Source: CAZBLP01 sp964492825 (GTDB taxonomy: Bacteria; DYJV01). From it: a DNA stretch of 16,213 nt. The stretch is taken from assembly GCA_964492825.1 (NCBI GenBank), contig CAZBLP010000045.1, positions 1-16,213 on the forward strand, given 5' to 3'. Within the stretch, counting starts at the first letter, position 1; every line of letters starts with the position of its first letter. Positions 7,018 through 14,732 of this stretch are shown in pieces. The position numbers were made by a program, and so were the translations under genes. The notes under the pieces were generated by a model, which saw nothing but the letters and a program-made list of their open reading frames with translations, was not told the origin of the DNA and searched no databases.

Positions 7018-8634
7018 ATGAAAAAATTTTTCATTTTTATATTTTTATTCATCTTTGCAAATCTTCACGCTGGAACTGATTATTCGCAGTTTGATACAAT
7101 TCTAAACAAATACCTTAATGAATACAAAAACAATGTCTCTGATAGCTATAAAGCATATATTGTTGTTTCATCAATATCTTCTCTTTCAAGGTTTGGTAAG
7201 CTTGCAGTTATTATAGATATTCCAGATTTAATCGGATTAACTGAAGATTCAAAAGATGATTATGTTACTTTTTATGCAACAACAGACACATTAAGTAATG
7301 ACATTGCACCTGTAAACGTTTCAATAATAGAAAAAAAAGTTGAAAATAGCGATGAATCTGATGAAGATTTTTTCAAAGGAGAAAGCATAAAAATTGTTAC
7401 TTATGTTTCTGCAACAATAGATTCCGGGAATCTTTTAATAGACAATTTTTCAGTTTCTCCAATAAATACAACTGTAACTTCGGATAATATTGCAAAAATA
7501 GAAGTAAAAAAATCTTTTCTTAATCAATGGATTCTCTCCCATTATGATTCTCCTCTTAATCCTGACGGATACATAAATATACTTTTTAATTTATTTGGAC
7601 CATTAGGCGAATTCGGCAATTTTATTACCAATATAGGAGACAACTCTTCATTGTATAGAACAGGAATGGAAGCTTTTAAAGATCCTGCACCTGACAATAT
7701 AACCTTTATATTAGATGATCAGACAATGGCAAGAGGAGCGGCATTTGTAATAAACGGAACATTATACCATATTTCTTCTGACAACTCCATTTATAAACTT
7801 GAAAACGGACAATTCAGCAAATACTTTACACCTTCAGAAGATGTTTTTAATATTTTACAGACATACACTGTTGCTGTACTAAATAACAAAGCATATATCA
7901 TCGGTGGACTTAAAGATGACGGATGCAAAGTAAAGGTACCAAGCGGAGCAGAATATAACTGTGCCACTGATGAAGTTTGGATATTTGACCCTGAGAAAAA
8001 AACTCTCGAATTATCAGATGCGCATATTAACAAAGCAAGGGATGTTGCTGCAAGTGGTGTTGTTAATAATAAAATTTATCTTCTTGCAGGATGGTACCCC
8101 AATGATAAAGGTAAAAATGAAGATACAGTTGAAGTTTATGATAATGGCAAATGGGAGACAATCAATTATTCCGGGACATTTTATCCTGTTAGAAGTGCAG
8201 CATATGCTACTGTTGGAGATAAAATATATCTTATTGGCGGATGCCAACAAACTTGCCAGGAACAACTCCTACAGGAATTTGATACAACTACAAACAGTTT
8301 CAAACAGCTTTCTTCCATGCCTCTTGATGGTAGGCATTTTTCAGGACAAAATGCATGTGTTAGAGATAACAGGTATATTTACGTTTACGGAGGCGCTACA
8401 GATTTCAGTGATAAAATTTTTGATGATGTGGCTGTATATGATACAAAAACAGATCAATGGAAAATACTTGACACTCACCTTACAATGCCGAGAAAGGATA
8501 TAGCTTCCGCAGTAATAGATGACCAGTTATGGATATTCGGAGGAGCAACCTATTTTGAAAACAATTCCAACAGCGAAAATGCTCCTCATGCAAACTACAA
8601 TAATCAAACCATTGAATACGGTATATTTTACTAA
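7018..8634 (+). CDS. Secreted Kelch-repeat beta-propeller protein
   Basis: A 538-residue protein with a signal peptide (MKKFFIFIFLFIFANLHA, probable cut after residue 18), so it is exported. Residues about 20-230 form an N-terminal region I do not recognise, with an acidic patch around 109-119. From about 238 to the end there are roughly six Kelch-like blades. The clearest have the strand plus double-glycine pattern: NNKAYIIGG (289-297), NKIYLLAGW (351-359), DKIYLIGG (401-408), RYIYVYGGA (452-460) and DQLWIFGGA (502-510), usually followed by a VxVYD-type strand. Kelch propellers bind proteins or sugars, and some relatives are enzymes such as sialate mutarotase or galactose oxidase; no catalytic signature is visible. 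Cysteines 303, 315, 409, 413 and 447 could form disulfides. The ATG has AAAAAGGAG 6 bases upstream. It converges on another secreted propeller gene with only 6 bases between the stop codons. Confidence 0.88.
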   Translation: MKKFFIFIFLFIFANLHAGTDYSQFDTILNKYLNEYKNNVSDSYKAYIVVSSISSLSRFGKLAVIIDIPDLIGLTEDSKDDYVTFYATTDTLSNDIAPVNVSIIEKKVENSDESDEDFFKGESIKIVTYVSATIDSGNLLIDNFSVSPINTTVTSDNIAKIEVKKSFLNQWILSHYDSPLNPDGYINILFNLFGPLGEFGNFITNIGDNSSLYRTGMEAFKDPAPDNITFILDDQTMARGAAFVINGTLYHISSDNSIYKLENGQFSKYFTPSEDVFNILQTYTVAVLNNKAYIIGGLKDDGCKVKVPSGAEYNCATDEVWIFDPEKKTLELSDAHINKARDVAASGVVNNKIYLLAGWYPNDKGKNEDTVEVYDNGKWETINYSGTFYPVRSAAYATVGDKIYLIGGCQQTCQEQLLQEFDTTTNSFKQLSSMPLDGRHFSGQNACVRDNRYIYVYGGATDFSDKIFDDVAVYDTKTDQWKILDTHLTMPRKDIASAVIDDQLWIFGGATYFENNSNSENAPHANYNNQTIEYGIFY

Positions 8635-8640
8635 TTTTAC

Positions 8641-10011
8641 CTATTTACTTGTTGACCATTTGGTGCTGTCAGGCCACTTTATAACTGAAGGACTAAGAAA
8701 CTGAGTTGTATTAGTAAAAATATCAGAAATCGATGAATCAATAACTGTATTACATTCACTTTCATTAACAGCTGTGATCCCGTCTTTGCTTATACATCTC
8801 CTGATAACGCTATTACCGTTAATTGTTTTGTGCACATAAAGCCAAATCTCTCCGTTATCAGCTTGAATTGCAGATGGAACCCCTCCTGCATTGTTTGAGA
8901 TTAAATTAAGTGTGCCTGTGTTACCTGCATTCTTGAAAATATCATTTAAACTATCCGATGTATATACTGCCACTGATTGTCCAATAGAAACATATAGAAT
9001 GTATGTTCCATTATCAAGCTTTAAAATTTCAGGGTCACTGTAGCTCATAATTTCACTTCCAACTGTTTCTTTGCTTCTGTATCCATCTACTTTGGTAAAT
9101 ACAGGAAAAGCATCTGCATTTGTTTCAGCTGAATCGATTTCTTTTTCGCAACTTGATTGATTTCCGCAAGAAGCCGGGTCCATACCCATTACACCTGGGA
9201 GATAGAACAATACAAGCTCGTCATTTTCAACTATTAAAGACGGATCAACGGTAAGATATATATTCCCTGTATTATCAACAACACTATACTCTCCCTGATC
9301 TATTATATTAAAACAGGAATTTATTATATCAAAATTATGTTTGTCTGTACCTGACGTGTGAAACAAGTATAGGAAATTATTAAAAAAAACTATCTCAGGC
9401 ACACTTCCGCTATGTCCATTCGGAAATGCGTCAATTAGTTCCCAATTAATTCCGTCATCTGAACCAGCAAAATATATTTTATGGTATTGAGGGTCATTTC
9501 CAGATATTTCAGAATCATAAGCATTAAACGCCATAATATATTTTTTGTTTGTTATGTTGGAATTATCACATTGAGAAGATATATCATTATCAGAAATCGT
9601 CAGGTTAACTGTATCGGAAAAACTTTCTCCGCTGTTTAATAAAATTTCAAATGTAAATTTAAAATCTCCTTCTATGCCTGTTAAATTATCAAGATTAAGC
9701 AAAACCACATTCTCAAAATCAACAACATTGCCGCTGTAACCGTATAAATCTCCAGTTTGCCAGCCAGTGGGATATACATACGAAAAGCTCAGCCCATCAT
9801 CAGTTGTTATTTGAATTTTCCAGTCTGCATAAGTTCCTGAATATTCCCCTGTATCTAATCCAATGGAAACTTCAAGAGTATCACTGCTGGTTAAAGAAAT
9901 GTCATTGTCACTGTTGTTAATTTTAATATCAGGTGAGATAACGGCAGATAGAAATGCAGGAAAAAAAAGAATCATAAAAAAAATCACTGAAATTTTTTTA
10001 AAATTTTTCAT
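8641..10011 (-). CDS. Secreted protein: beta-rich N-terminal domain plus GH43/sialidase-like beta-propeller
   Basis: From the ATG at 10009-10011 the product is 456 residues with a signal peptide (MKNFKKISVIFFMILFFPAFLSA). That ATG has AGGAG 7 bases upstream. The frame stays open to 10065, but the extra 18 residues would precede the signal peptide and overlap the previous gene. Residues about 25-143 form a beta-rich domain (SSDTLEVSIGLDTGEYSGTY then ADWKI) of a kind I recall in other exported bacterial proteins, without a name I can give. Residues about 155-456 resemble a five-bladed glycosidase-type propeller: IYFAGSDDGINWELI (179-193), VDPSLIV (255-261), SDPEILKLDNGTYILYVS (325-342) and SPSVIKW (440-446). 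I cannot identify a catalytic set, so enzyme activity is unproven; sugar binding is equally possible. Cysteine pairs (282/288 and 406/420) suggest disulfides. It is probably the last gene of the long minus-strand operon. Confidence 0.8.
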   Translation of the reverse strand: MKNFKKISVIFFMILFFPAFLSAVISPDIKINNSDNDISLTSSDTLEVSIGLDTGEYSGTYADWKIQITTDDGLSFSYVYPTGWQTGDLYGYSGNVVDFENVVLLNLDNLTGIEGDFKFTFEILLNSGESFSDTVNLTISDNDISSQCDNSNITNKKYIMAFNAYDSEISGNDPQYHKIYFAGSDDGINWELIDAFPNGHSGSVPEIVFFNNFLYLFHTSGTDKHNFDIINSCFNIIDQGEYSVVDNTGNIYLTVDPSLIVENDELVLFYLPGVMGMDPASCGNQSSCEKEIDSAETNADAFPVFTKVDGYRSKETVGSEIMSYSDPEILKLDNGTYILYVSIGQSVAVYTSDSLNDIFKNAGNTGTLNLISNNAGGVPSAIQADNGEIWLYVHKTINGNSVIRRCISKDGITAVNESECNTVIDSSISDIFTNTTQFLSPSVIKWPDSTKWSTSK

Positions 10012-10045
10012 TTTTTTCTCCTGATTAATTTTATTTTTTACATGT

Positions 10046-11398
10046 TTATATATTTTTTGATACATGCCTTCTGCCTATTCTTGCAGCAAGCAGCACAGGG
10101 TCCCATACTGGAGCAAATGGCGGAGAATATGCAAGATCAAGATTGAAAACATCGTGAAGATTCATCTTATTATAAATAATTGTTGCCCAGACATCTATTC
10201 TTTTCACAGAATCAAGAGGCCCTGCAAGTTGCACTCCTAAAACTCTTCCTCTGTCTTTATCTGCAACAACAAAAGATTTAATTTTTTCAGAGCCTGGATA
10301 ATATCTTGCTTTTGTCCTGCTAATTAAATCAAATTTTACTGCATCAATTCCATTCTTAACTGCCCTGTCATAAGTAATTCCTGTTCTTGCAATTCCCAAA
10401 TGAAAAAATTTGGTTATTGCAGTCTCACATACACCTGGAAATTTCTCTTTTTTCCCAGAAATATTCAAACCAGCCAACATACCTTCCCTATTGGCTTTTA
10501 ATGCAAGAGGTGTATAGACCTTCTCATTAGTAACAATTGAAAAGGTTTCCGTACAATCCCCTGCAGAATATATATTTGGAAAATTTGTTTGCAAATATTC
10601 ATTAACTGAAATTGCATTTCTTACACCTGTTTTAATATCGGAATTTTTAATAAAATCCGTATTAGGGACAACTCCAATTGCAAGCAATACAAAATCAAAT
10701 GCCAAATTCTCTTTTTCCGTTATTACCTCAACTTTATTATTGCTTTCTTTTATTGCCTTAATTTTCTTATTCAAATGTAAAACTACTTCCCTTTTTTTCA
10801 TTTCAGATAAAATCAGGTCAGAAACCTCTTTTTCAAAAATTTTGCTTAATGAATCACGTCTATGTATCAAATGCGTATCCAACCCTTTTGATTTAAATGC
10901 CTCAACCATTTCTATTGCAATAAAGCCTCCTCCTATTACACCAACACTTTTTGGTTTGCTCTGCTCAATAAAATTTTCTAATTTCTCAGTATCGTAGAGG
11001 TTGTTAATTGTAAAAACTTTATTCGAATTAATAGGAAAATCACCAAAATTTGGTGAAGCACCTGTGGCAATAACAAGATAGTCATAATTTTCTTGAGTAA
11101 GTTCTCCGTCTATATTCACTTCAATACTGTTATTTTCAGGATAAATTCTCAAAACTTCTGAATTTAACTTTAAATCAATACCTCTGTCATTAATAAAGGT
11201 TTCTGGTTTAATTTCTATAAGAGAATTAAAATGTGAAACAGCACCCTGAATATAATAAGGCATTCCGCAGGCAGCATAAGAAACATATTTACCTTTTTCA
11301 AATACTTTTACATGCCAATCCCTTTTTTGCCTTTTTATTTGACTTGCAGCACTCATACCAGCAGCATCGCCACCTATCACAACAACTTTTCTATTCAT
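10046..11398 (-). CDS. CoA-disulfide reductase family FAD/NAD(P)H oxidoreductase
   Basis: A 450-residue flavoenzyme, matching the length of CoA-disulfide reductases and NADH oxidases of this class. VVVIGGDAAGMSAA (5-18) binds FAD, with D11 where V or A is common. SYAACGMPYY (40-49) holds the single redox cysteine C44, the hallmark of enzymes that use a Cys-SH/Cys-S-S-CoA cycle. IGGGFIAIE (155-163) binds NAD(P)H, SAGDC (278-282) is the second FAD motif, and YSPPFAPVWDP (424-434) is the conserved C-terminal dimer and active-site segment. It probably reduces CoA disulfide or a persulfide, or acts as an NADH oxidase, in the cytoplasm; the sequence does not decide. No C-terminal rhodanese domain is present. 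The ATG has AAGGAG 6 bases upstream. It lies 10 bases after pilT and 34 before the propeller gene, so it is inside the operon, though its link to surface functions is unclear. Confidence 0.88.
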   Translation of the reverse strand: MNRKVVVIGGDAAGMSAASQIKRQKRDWHVKVFEKGKYVSYAACGMPYYIQGAVSHFNSLIEIKPETFINDRGIDLKLNSEVLRIYPENNSIEVNIDGELTQENYDYLVIATGASPNFGDFPINSNKVFTINNLYDTEKLENFIEQSKPKSVGVIGGGFIAIEMVEAFKSKGLDTHLIHRRDSLSKIFEKEVSDLILSEMKKREVVLHLNKKIKAIKESNNKVEVITEKENLAFDFVLLAIGVVPNTDFIKNSDIKTGVRNAISVNEYLQTNFPNIYSAGDCTETFSIVTNEKVYTPLALKANREGMLAGLNISGKKEKFPGVCETAITKFFHLGIARTGITYDRAVKNGIDAVKFDLISRTKARYYPGSEKIKSFVVADKDRGRVLGVQLAGPLDSVKRIDVWATIIYNKMNLHDVFNLDLAYSPPFAPVWDPVLLAARIGRRHVSKNI

Positions 11399-11408
11399 TT
11401 TTCACTCC

Positions 11409-12536
11409 TTAATGTGCAGATTCATAAACTTTTTCAGGAACACTTACTCCGGCTTTCATAAACATTTGTCTTAATTCATCTGCATTTGTTGACTTATAAA
11501 AAGCTGATTCAAGTGTAATTTTGCCTGATTTATAAAGGCTAAACAAAGATTGATTAAGTGTCTGCATTCCAAATGTTGACTGCCCGATTTGCATTTGTGA
11601 ATAAATCTGATGTAATTTATCTTCTCTTATTAAATTCCTAATTGCAGGAGTCGGAATTAGAATTTCAAGGGCCATAGCTCTTCCTTTACCTGATGCTTTT
11701 GGAATAAGAGTTTGACATAAAACTCCTTCCAAAACAAATGAAAGCTGTGTTCTTACCTGCTGCTGTTGATGTGGTGGGAAAACATCTATAATCCTGTTAA
11801 TTGTCTGAACAGCAGAATTTGTATGCAAAGTAGCAAAAACAAGGTGACCTGTTTCAGCAACTCTCAGAGCAGTTTCAATAGTTTCAAGATCTCTCAACTC
11901 TCCAACAAGTACAACATCTGGGTCTTGTCTAAGCGAATATTTAAGAGCATTTGCAAAACTCTGTGTATCAGCAAAAACTTCTCTCTGATTTACAACACAC
12001 TGTTTATGGTTATGTATAAATTCTATTGGATCCTCAATTGTAATAATATGCTCTTTTCTTGCACTGTTAATTGTATCAATCATTGTTGCCAATGTTGTAG
12101 ATTTACCAGAACCAGTAGGCCCTGTGACCAGAATAAGACCGTTTGGTCTTTTGGTAAGATCTTTTACAACAGGAGGTAAGCCTAATTGTTCAAAAGTTAA
12201 AATTTTATAAGGAACAACCCTGAAGACACCTGCAACTGCTCCTTTTTGCATAAAAACATTTGCTCTAAAACGGCTTAATCCTTTAATACCAAAAGAAAAA
12301 TCCATCTCCATATTCTCTTCAAATTTATGCTTTTGCGCATCTGTCATAACACTGTAAATTAGTGTCCTGGTATCTTTACCTGTAAGAGGAGCATACTCTG
12401 AAAGAGGCTCTATCTCTCCGTCAACTCTGACGCACGGAGGAATACCAACTGTCAAATGCAGGTCAGAACCTCCTATTTCTACTAATTTCTTAAGCAAATC
12501 TATAAATTTAACTTCTTTTTTTCCTTGTTCTTCCAT
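11409..12536 (-). CDS. pilT: PilT, type IV pilus retraction ATPase
   Basis: A 375-residue secretion-type ATPase. An N-terminal PAS-like domain (ASDLHL variant GGSDLHLTVG, 22-31) is followed by Walker A GPTGSGKST (139-147), the Asp box TIEDPIEF (166-173), an atypical Walker B VVLVGELRD (208-216) and the His box TGHLVFATLHTNSA (229-242). AIRNLIRE (298-305) is the C-terminal signature of PilT rather than PilB, and no zinc-binding tetracysteine of PilB is present. The hexamer depolymerises pilin at the inner-membrane base and drives twitching motility. PilU is the main alternative, but the AIRNLIRE motif favours PilT. The Shine-Dalgarno AGGAGG overlaps the TAG stop of the preceding glycosyltransferase gene, 9 bases from stop to start, which suggests coupled translation. 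No other pilus gene is in the window. Confidence 0.95.
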   Translation of the reverse strand: MEEQGKKEVKFIDLLKKLVEIGGSDLHLTVGIPPCVRVDGEIEPLSEYAPLTGKDTRTLIYSVMTDAQKHKFEENMEMDFSFGIKGLSRFRANVFMQKGAVAGVFRVVPYKILTFEQLGLPPVVKDLTKRPNGLILVTGPTGSGKSTTLATMIDTINSARKEHIITIEDPIEFIHNHKQCVVNQREVFADTQSFANALKYSLRQDPDVVLVGELRDLETIETALRVAETGHLVFATLHTNSAVQTINRIIDVFPPHQQQQVRTQLSFVLEGVLCQTLIPKASGKGRAMALEILIPTPAIRNLIREDKLHQIYSQMQIGQSTFGMQTLNQSLFSLYKSGKITLESAFYKSTNADELRQMFMKAGVSVPEKVYESAH

Positions 12537-12545
12537 TGCAACCTC

Positions 12546-13310
12546 CTAATCTTTTAATTGTTTTTCATATGTTTTTAAATATTTCATAAATACGGAAATC
12601 GCCCCCATAACAGCATGAATAAATCCAACCTTACCAAGTAAAAATCCTTTTTTGAAAATATAATCTCTGAAAAATTTAAAAACAGGCTTATAAACAATCT
12701 GCATAAAATACACTTTTTTACCTTTTCTAATATTCTCTTCAGCAGCAATAGACGAATAACTGCCAATAGTATTAAAATGATGAGTAATATCTTTGTATGG
12801 AAAATGGATTATATCAAGGTTTATGTCAAATACTTTACAATTACTATTTGGGATAACTTTATCATGAGGATTAGTACCACCCCATTTTGCATAATCTCTG
12901 TGAAAAAACCTTATTCTTTTTTCAGGATACCAGCCTCCATATTTAATCCATTTGCCAAAATAATAATTTCTTCTGTTAACATAAAATGCCCTATATTCAT
13001 CCCATTTTTGATAATTCTCTTTTATATCAATAAGTTTCAGCGACAATTCAGAACTTGCTCTTTCATCTGCATCAAGGGAAAAAATCCAATTGAATAATGC
13101 ATTATCAACTGTAAATTGCTTTTGGGCAACATGTCCCGGCCACTTTTTTATAATAACTCTTGCTCCAAGTTCTTTCACTATTTTTACTGTATTATCAGTA
13201 CTTTCAGAATCAACCACAAGAATTTCATCACTGAAATCAAGTACACTCTCAATACAATCTCTTATATTTTTTTCTTCATTAAAAGTTATGATACAAGTAG
13301 AAATTTTCAC
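12546..13310 (-). CDS. Family 2 glycosyltransferase, WaaE/KdtX-like
   Basis: A 254-residue GT2 enzyme from the GTG at 13308-13310. It opens with KISTCIITFNEEKNI, has VVDSESTDNT (32-41) for the nucleotide sugar and the acidic metal-binding motif SLDADE with D80, D82 and E83. GGWYPEKRIRFFHRDYAKWG in the middle is typical of the WaaE group, which adds a glucose to heptose I of the LPS inner core. The basic C-terminus with a hydrophobic patch (KVGFIHAVMGAISVFMKYL) suggests attachment to the inner membrane face. The frame stays open 9 bases further to a TTG (13317-13319), but that codon touches the AGG of the ribosome site, whereas the GTG overlaps the TGA of the preceding gene (GTGA) and gives the usual family start. 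It lies between the sigma-54 activator and pilT, in the same operon. Confidence 0.88.
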   Translation of the reverse strand: MKISTCIITFNEEKNIRDCIESVLDFSDEILVVDSESTDNTVKIVKELGARVIIKKWPGHVAQKQFTVDNALFNWIFSLDADERASSELSLKLIDIKENYQKWDEYRAFYVNRRNYYFGKWIKYGGWYPEKRIRFFHRDYAKWGGTNPHDKVIPNSNCKVFDINLDIIHFPYKDITHHFNTIGSYSSIAAEENIRKGKKVYFMQIVYKPVFKFFRDYIFKKGFLLGKVGFIHAVMGAISVFMKYLKTYEKQLKD

Positions 13311-14692
13311 TTTAAACAACCTATTTTATATTTTCTAATTCTGTCTCTAAGAGTTTCCCTTGGCATTGATAACAACTTTGCAGCCTGAGAAATGTTTCCA
13401 TTAGCTTTTTCAATGGCTTTTTTGATTAATGAAATATTCAATTTCTCTTCTATCTCCTTTAAAGGTAATCCTCTATCTGGAAACTCAAATTTATCAATGT
13501 CAAAAAAATTAATAATATTAAAGCTATTCAATTCTTCAGGTAAATTCTCAATATTAATTTCATTATTATTACAGGATATAACCAATCTCTCCATTACATT
13601 CTTAAGCTCCCTTACATTACCTCTCCACTCATAGGCAATAAGTCTGTCTAATACTGTGTTGTTTATTTCCAAAATATTTTTATGATATTTATTGTTAAAA
13701 AACTTCAAATAATAATATAATAATTGCACTATATCCTCTCTCCTATCTCTTAGAGGTGGTATATGTATAGGTATTACATTTAATCTGTAATATAAATCTT
13801 CTCTGAATTTTTGCTCACCAATAAGTTGTTTTAAATCTTTATTTGTTGCGGAAATTATTCTTACATTAACTTCTATTTCGTCATTACCACCCACTCTCCT
13901 GAAAGTTTTGTTTTCTAAAAATCTTAAAAGTTTACTCTGCATGGCTATATCCATATCACCTATTTCATCTAAAAAAAGCGTTCCATTATTAGCAGATTCA
14001 ATAACTCCTATCTTTCTGCCAAAAGCATTGGTAAATGCCCCTTTTTCATAACCAAACAATTCTGATTCCAATAAATTATCAGGAAGCGCAGCACAATTAA
14101 TTGCTACAAAAGGTTTCTCTCTTCTCGGACTGAAATAATGAATTGCCCTTGCAACCAACTCTTTACCAGTACCACTTTCACCTGTGATTAATACTGTTGC
14201 TTCATCATGACTTGCAATTTCCTTTATTTGACTTTTAATTTTAATAATATAAGGACTTTTACCAATAAAATTAATTTCATCAAATTCTGTTAAACTCTTT
14301 TTTTGCAGAACTTTAACTTCTTTTTTTAAATTTTGGGTTTCCACTGCTAATTTAACTATTAATTTAATAGTGTTTTTTTTAAGAGGTTTTTCAATATAGT
14401 CATAAGCTCCTGACTTTATAGCCTGTACAGCATCTTCAATTGAAGCATAACCTGTTATAATAATCACCAAAATATCAGGATCAATTTTTTTTAGCTCTTT
14501 TAAAACTTCCAATCCGTTAATATCAGGCAAATTAATATCAAGAAGCACCAAATCATAAGAATTTTCTAAAAACTTTTTAATAGCTACTTGACCTTTTTCA
14601 GCAGTATCAACATTGTAATTTTCTTCTTTTAATATCTTCTTTATTGTAATTCTGATTAATTCTTCATCATCTACAATTAATACTTTTGTCAA
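13307..14692 (-). CDS. NtrC-family sigma-54-dependent response regulator
   Basis: A receiver domain, an AAA+ domain and a Fis-type DNA-binding domain. Numbered from the longer 462-residue reading: phosphoacceptor D53, with D9/D10, T81 and K103; Walker A GESGTGKE (172-179); the sigma-54 contact loop GAFTNA (219-224), with N in place of the second G; Walker B TLFLDEIGD (239-247); and helix-turn-helix NISQAAKLLSMPRETLRDRI (434-453). It activates RNA polymerase with sigma-54 after phosphorylation, most likely by the kinase encoded just upstream. Two adjacent TTG codons (14693-14695 and 14690-14692) follow GGGAGG; the second, 6 bases away, is preferred and gives 461 residues starting with TKVLIVDDEE. 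No ATG is available. Its stop overlaps the start of the glycosyltransferase gene. The target genes are unknown; a PilR-like role is possible since pilT is in the same operon, but this is inference. Confidence 0.93.
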   Translation of the reverse strand: MTKVLIVDDEELIRITIKKILKEENYNVDTAEKGQVAIKKFLENSYDLVLLDINLPDINGLEVLKELKKIDPDILVIIITGYASIEDAVQAIKSGAYDYIEKPLKKNTIKLIVKLAVETQNLKKEVKVLQKKSLTEFDEINFIGKSPYIIKIKSQIKEIASHDEATVLITGESGTGKELVARAIHYFSPRREKPFVAINCAALPDNLLESELFGYEKGAFTNAFGRKIGVIESANNGTLFLDEIGDMDIAMQSKLLRFLENKTFRRVGGNDEIEVNVRIISATNKDLKQLIGEQKFREDLYYRLNVIPIHIPPLRDRREDIVQLLYYYLKFFNNKYHKNILEINNTVLDRLIAYEWRGNVRELKNVMERLVISCNNNEINIENLPEELNSFNIINFFDIDKFEFPDRGLPLKEIEEKLNISLIKKAIEKANGNISQAAKLLSMPRETLRDRIRKYKIGCLK

Positions 14693-14732
14693 CAATATCC
14701 TCCCAAATGCAAAAACTTTTATTATTCGATTA

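Noticed and set aside
7961..8503. A 180-codon plus-strand open frame inside the Kelch gene
   Set aside because: It is out of frame within a well-supported gene with clear Kelch motifs, has low-complexity composition and no ribosome site.
10012..10065. An 18-residue upstream extension of the propeller protein
   Set aside because: It would place basic residues before a complete signal peptide and overlap the flavoenzyme gene, while the internal ATG has a good AGGAG.
11766..12179. A 137-codon plus-strand frame opposite pilT
   Set aside because: It lies fully antisense to the conserved ATPase core; its unusual Cys/Ser/Asn content follows from the opposite codons, and nothing suggests translation.
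12777..13097. A 106-codon plus-strand frame opposite the glycosyltransferase
   Set aside because: Antisense shadow of a conserved GT2 gene, with no ribosome site.
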